Origin: Oceanobacillus manasiensis
GTDB taxonomy: Bacteria; Bacillota; Bacilli; Bacillales; Amphibacillaceae
NCBI RefSeq assembly: GCF_000724085.1
Contig: NZ_CCDL010000004.1
Location: forward strand, 62,001-126,000
DNA: 64,000 bases
Direction: 5' to 3'
This document shows, one piece after another, positions 61,395 through 64,000 of the stretch. Position numbers and translations under genes: made by a program. The notes beneath the pieces were generated by a model. It did no database searches. It had not been told where the DNA came from and saw nothing but the letters and a program-made list of their open reading frames with translations. Every line of letters starts with the position of its first letter. Positions within the stretch are counted from its first letter, which is position 1.

Positions 61395-61437
61395 AAAATG
61401 GGTTGAATCCTAGTCTGGATCCAACCCATTTTTTTAA
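61395..61437 (-). terminator. Terminator of the copper genes
   Basis: AAAATGGGTTG pairs with CAACCCATTTT with T runs on both strands; it lies about 90 bp past the stop at 61529 on the minus strand. Confidence 0.85.
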
Positions 61438-61528
61438 AATTTACTTTGTCCATATTTTTTCATGAATATATGGTCTTCCCTAGCCAGCTTTTGCAACTTA
61501 TTATCTTCTTTGCAATGAGCACTCTACA

Positions 61529-62620
61529 CTAGCTGACTACTACTGATATCATTAATGTGAAGTAGATACACAAAACAAATAAACTACTAAAAAGAAGGGA
61601 AACAATGATTGGTGCTTTTTTGAAAAAGGACAATATCATTAATCCTATGAACAAGAAGGATAAAAAAAGGAAATATACGGTATTTGGCCCTCCAGCAAAA
61701 TCAATAGTAGTCGCAGGATCAATTGGCTCATCATGAAATAGACGAAACAAAGGTGACACTGCTTCATTGGATAAATAATTGCCATGTGGTGGTGGTTGGA
61801 TCGAGTAAAAGGCTGTTATGGCAAAAATCCCAAATAATATAAACCCTTCTAAACGTATCCACGGGATAGGATTAAAATTATAATTCTTTGATATTAAAAA
61901 CTTCATCAGTAAACCATTAATCAACGCATAAAAAACAAGTGGTAGGAGAAACAAGTGTTTCAATAAGATTCCCTGTCCATACGAAACCACCCAGGAATCA
62001 ACATAATTATCCACTATTAAATCCATCATTAACAAACCACTAATAGATGTCATGGCCAAACAGCCAAATGCAACGATTGAGAACCAATTTAAAAATTGAA
62101 CCCAATTTTTATAGTTACGTGCTCCCCAGCCAACAACAAGCACTATGCCAACCCAAATACTCACAGCAGCTAAATGAGTGAAATCACTTATAATCCCTAG
62201 TATCGGATCTATCGTACCACTATGACTTGACCAAGCAAGGCTTAGGATCAACCCAAATGTCAGGATCAATCCTAAACACGAATAGAGCTTTTTATAAGGT
62301 GGCCAGATCATATAGATGAATAGTATTAGCACAACAGAAACTAAAAGGGTGGCAATCCAAGCGTTCCCAACGGTATACGTTGTTAATACTAGTTTGAAAG
62401 ACTCGATTCCCCCTAAGCGTGGTGCAATATATAAAATAATATCTAGGACAGGGGCAAATGAAAAAATCGGAACCGTTATGGCACTAATTAGTAGATATTT
62501 CCTTGAAACCCTTAAATCCGGGCGGTACTTATTTGGCACCAAACAAAGAATAAAACTTCCTACTAAAATCGATAATGATAAGTATAAAAGTACCTTGCTA
62601 ATTATAACGACCGTTTCCAT
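61529..62620 (-). CDS. copD: Copper resistance protein CopD family
   Basis: A 363-aa membrane protein with about eight to nine helices. DFTHLAAVSIWVGIVLVVGWG contains the family His motif, and HLFLLPLVFYALING a further His. It imports copper or passes it across the membrane. Starts three bases after the copC stop, so the pair is a single transcript. In B. subtilis the two domains are fused in YcnJ; here they are separate. Confidence 0.85.
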   Translation of the reverse strand: METVVIISKVLLYLSLSILVGSFILCLVPNKYRPDLRVSRKYLLISAITVPIFSFAPVLDIILYIAPRLGGIESFKLVLTTYTVGNAWIATLLVSVVLILFIYMIWPPYKKLYSCLGLILTFGLILSLAWSSHSGTIDPILGIISDFTHLAAVSIWVGIVLVVGWGARNYKNWVQFLNWFSIVAFGCLAMTSISGLLMMDLIVDNYVDSWVVSYGQGILLKHLFLLPLVFYALINGLLMKFLISKNYNFNPIPWIRLEGFILFGIFAITAFYSIQPPPHGNYLSNEAVSPLFRLFHDEPIDPATTIDFAGGPNTVYFLFLSFLFIGLMILSFFKKAPIIVSLLFSSLFVLCIYFTLMISVVVS

Positions 62621-62623
62621 TCC

Positions 62624-63208
62624 TTACTTCCTTTTTTTAATAAAGTACATAACACCGCCTGCCAAGATAATCACAAGAAGAACAACAATAAGGATTACCA
62701 TAGACGAGGAACCTTCCTCTGTTTCGGTTTCCTGATCTTGTGTCGATTGTTCAGGCGATTCTACTATATCGTCATCTTCATTTGCATTTGTTGTTTCTTC
62801 CTCTTCAGCTTCTGCTGGTTCTTCGGTTTGTTCTTCAGCAGTTTCTTCCTCTGGAGCGTTCATCGTAAATGAAAAATCTCCATCTAGCGGGTGTCCGTCT
62901 GCACTAATGATATCCCAGTCTACTTGATACTCACCATTGGAAAGGGAATTAGCAATAGTAGCTGTTAATGTATTTTCTTCTATTACAATATCTTCTACTT
63001 CAATGGATTCCCCCTTGGCTGTTGTTACTTCTACCGTACTGCCTTCTTCAATGCTACCATCGAATGTGAGTACAATTTCTTGTAATGATTCCGTGACCAC
63101 TTCTCCATCTTCTGGATTTGACCCTTCTATGTGTGAATGAGCAAACGCGCTATTTGTGATAGACGTTACAAATAAAAACAGTGCAACTGAAAAAAATATA
63201 CGTTTCAA
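62624..63208 (-). CDS. copC: CopC-type copper-binding protein
   Basis: A 194-aa exterior protein. Signal peptide ends at AFA|HSHIEG, so a His becomes the mature N terminus, as in CopC copper sites; DGHPLDGDFSFTM has the second site His. After the beta-sandwich (to about residue 125) comes an acidic Glu/Thr-rich linker, then a membrane anchor (MVILIVVLLVIILAGGVMYFI) and KKRK. So CopC is tethered to the membrane. Operon with copD. Confidence 0.88.
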   Translation of the reverse strand: MKRIFFSVALFLFVTSITNSAFAHSHIEGSNPEDGEVVTESLQEIVLTFDGSIEEGSTVEVTTAKGESIEVEDIVIEENTLTATIANSLSNGEYQVDWDIISADGHPLDGDFSFTMNAPEEETAEEQTEEPAEAEEEETTNANEDDDIVESPEQSTQDQETETEEGSSSMVILIVVLLVIILAGGVMYFIKKRK

Positions 63209-63401
63209 AAAAATTTCCTCCCTTAAGCTATGATGCTATACTTTTTTTGAAGCTCTTTTTAAGGCTACTCAAAAACATTATAAATAGAATGGAGCAATCA
63301 CATAATACCCCGAAAGAGTGATTATTAATCCAAAACAGCGATAAGGGACGTATTATTGATAAAATATAGACATATTTTAATCCAGAAAGAGGCGCGGGAA
63401 G

Positions 63402-64000
63402 ATGAAGTATAAACAGATTAAGTGGCTTATTTTAATTACGCCAACCATCACGATTGCCTTATGGGAGTACATTCGGCATGAGTTTCTCTTACCATATATC
63501 TCCATGGATATGGGAAATTACCTTTCCCCTATATTAGTCTTTGTTGTTACACTTGTATTTCTGCGTCATTTATTTTCCATATTAGAAAGAATACAAGAAG
63601 AGCTTAGAGTGGAAAAAACGGAAAAAGCGGCACTCGAGGAAAGAGAAAAACTAGCAAGAGAGCTCCATGATGGAATTGCTCAGTCACTGTTTTTACTGTC
63701 CGTTAAAACGAAGAAATTTATTAAAAAGAATCAGTTGGAGTATGACCCAGACCTGCAAAAGATTGAACAAACATTGCAGCACGTTCATGAAGATACCCGA
63801 CAAGCTATTACAAATCTAAGATACATACCAACTAAAGAAGCCTTGAGTTGGAGAGAAACGGTCAATCAATTTATTTCAGAAATTAAAGAGCATCACATGA
63901 TGGATGTTAACTTAGATTGGTCCATTCATGAGGATACGTTATCCCCTAAAGAAAAAGTAGAATTATTTGCCTGTATAAAAGAAGCGGTCATGAATGTTAT
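63402..64000 (+). CDS. Sensor histidine kinase, NarL/LiaS type (partial)
   Basis: The frame runs off the window end. Two hydrophobic segments (KWLILITPTITIALWEYI and LSPILVFVVTLVFL) are followed by a coiled-coil and the HisKA_3 dimerisation motif KLARELHDGIAQSLFLL, where His in ELHDGIAQ is phosphorylated, and the start of the ATPase domain (IKEAVMNV). It belongs to the LuxR-linked two-component type, so a response regulator probably follows outside. Start ATG at 63402 behind GCGGGAAG. Confidence 0.88.
   Translation, partial: MKYKQIKWLILITPTITIALWEYIRHEFLLPYISMDMGNYLSPILVFVVTLVFLRHLFSILERIQEELRVEKTEKAALEEREKLARELHDGIAQSLFLLSVKTKKFIKKNQLEYDPDLQKIEQTLQHVHEDTRQAITNLRYIPTKEALSWRETVNQFISEIKEHHMMDVNLDWSIHEDTLSPKEKVELFACIKEAVMNV

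Overview
The window is chromosomal DNA of a low-GC, spore-forming member of the Bacillaceae. The protein types are a mixture typical of halotolerant genera near Oceanobacillus or Virgibacillus (inference from protein style; no rRNA gene is present to check it). Supporting signs are a Spo0E-like phosphatase, a SipW/TasA matrix operon, T-box and FMN leaders, GGAGG ribosome binding sites and rho-independent terminators. No prophage, rRNA, tRNA or CRISPR array was seen.

Layout. 1-4.1 kb: tryptophan catabolism (kynB partial, kynA) followed by a sodium-coupled transporter and a CoA-disulfide-reductase-like flavoprotein. 4.1-11.4 kb: uncharacterised proteins, a C45-type hydrolase, two tandem CBO0543-family membrane proteins and an ABC-F ATPase with a tiny membrane protein in front. 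11.4-14 kb: intergenic repeats, then a shortened riboflavin operon (ribE-ribB-ribH) behind an FMN riboswitch. 14-19 kb: ResA-like thioredoxin, P1 peptidase, a 21-bp tandem repeat array, RluA pseudouridine synthase, small regulators. 19.1-22.6 kb: a biofilm-matrix-type operon of three secreted helical proteins, signal peptidase SipW and a TasA-family protein, with a promoter that carries SinR-like operator sequences. 22.8-30.6 kb: assorted single genes (DCC protein, three unknown genes, S66 carboxypeptidase, DinB, methyltransferase, quinone oxidoreductase, acetyltransferase). 30.7-34 kb: Spo0E-like protein, then two frameshifted genes (metallophosphoesterase and a T-box-controlled arginyl-tRNA synthetase). 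34.8-39.7 kb: a small secreted peptide followed by a permease-ATPase-permease ABC operon, with two tandem paralogous lipoproteins divergent from it. 39.7-46.3 kb: an alkaline-phosphatase-superfamily enzyme, two more 21-bp arrays, and a 2-methylcitrate cycle operon (mmgDEF type) with a divergent LysR regulator. 46.4-51 kb: YjzC-like protein, SDR, a dispersed repeat, and a cadmium/lead/zinc efflux pair (CadA-type P1B ATPase with a Cys-Cys-rich tail and a CmtR-like sensor). 51-57.8 kb: a frameshifted aminoglycoside 6-adenylyltransferase, small membrane proteins, NUDIX, a GyrI-domain remnant, and an MMPL/YhgE-like export pair with a divergent TetR regulator. 57.9-64 kb: cold shock protein, an IS200/IS605-type (tnpB only) insertion that splits a small membrane-protein gene, YdhG-like protein, CopC/CopD copper proteins, and the start of a NarL-type sensor kinase cut by the window end.

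The most interesting parts are (1) the matrix operon, whose three secreted proteins share a Trp-aromatic-Asp motif just after the signal peptide; (2) the secreted peptide plus ABC transporter plus twin-lipoprotein locus, a candidate peptide/self-protection system; (3) intergenic tandem arrays with an exact 21-bp period at distant loci, two of which share the same unit; (4) the riboflavin operon lacking ribD and the GTP cyclohydrolase II domain; and (5) several apparent single-base frameshifts and two genes with a good ribosome binding site but no AUG/GUG/UUG at the expected place, which may be real decay or sequence error.
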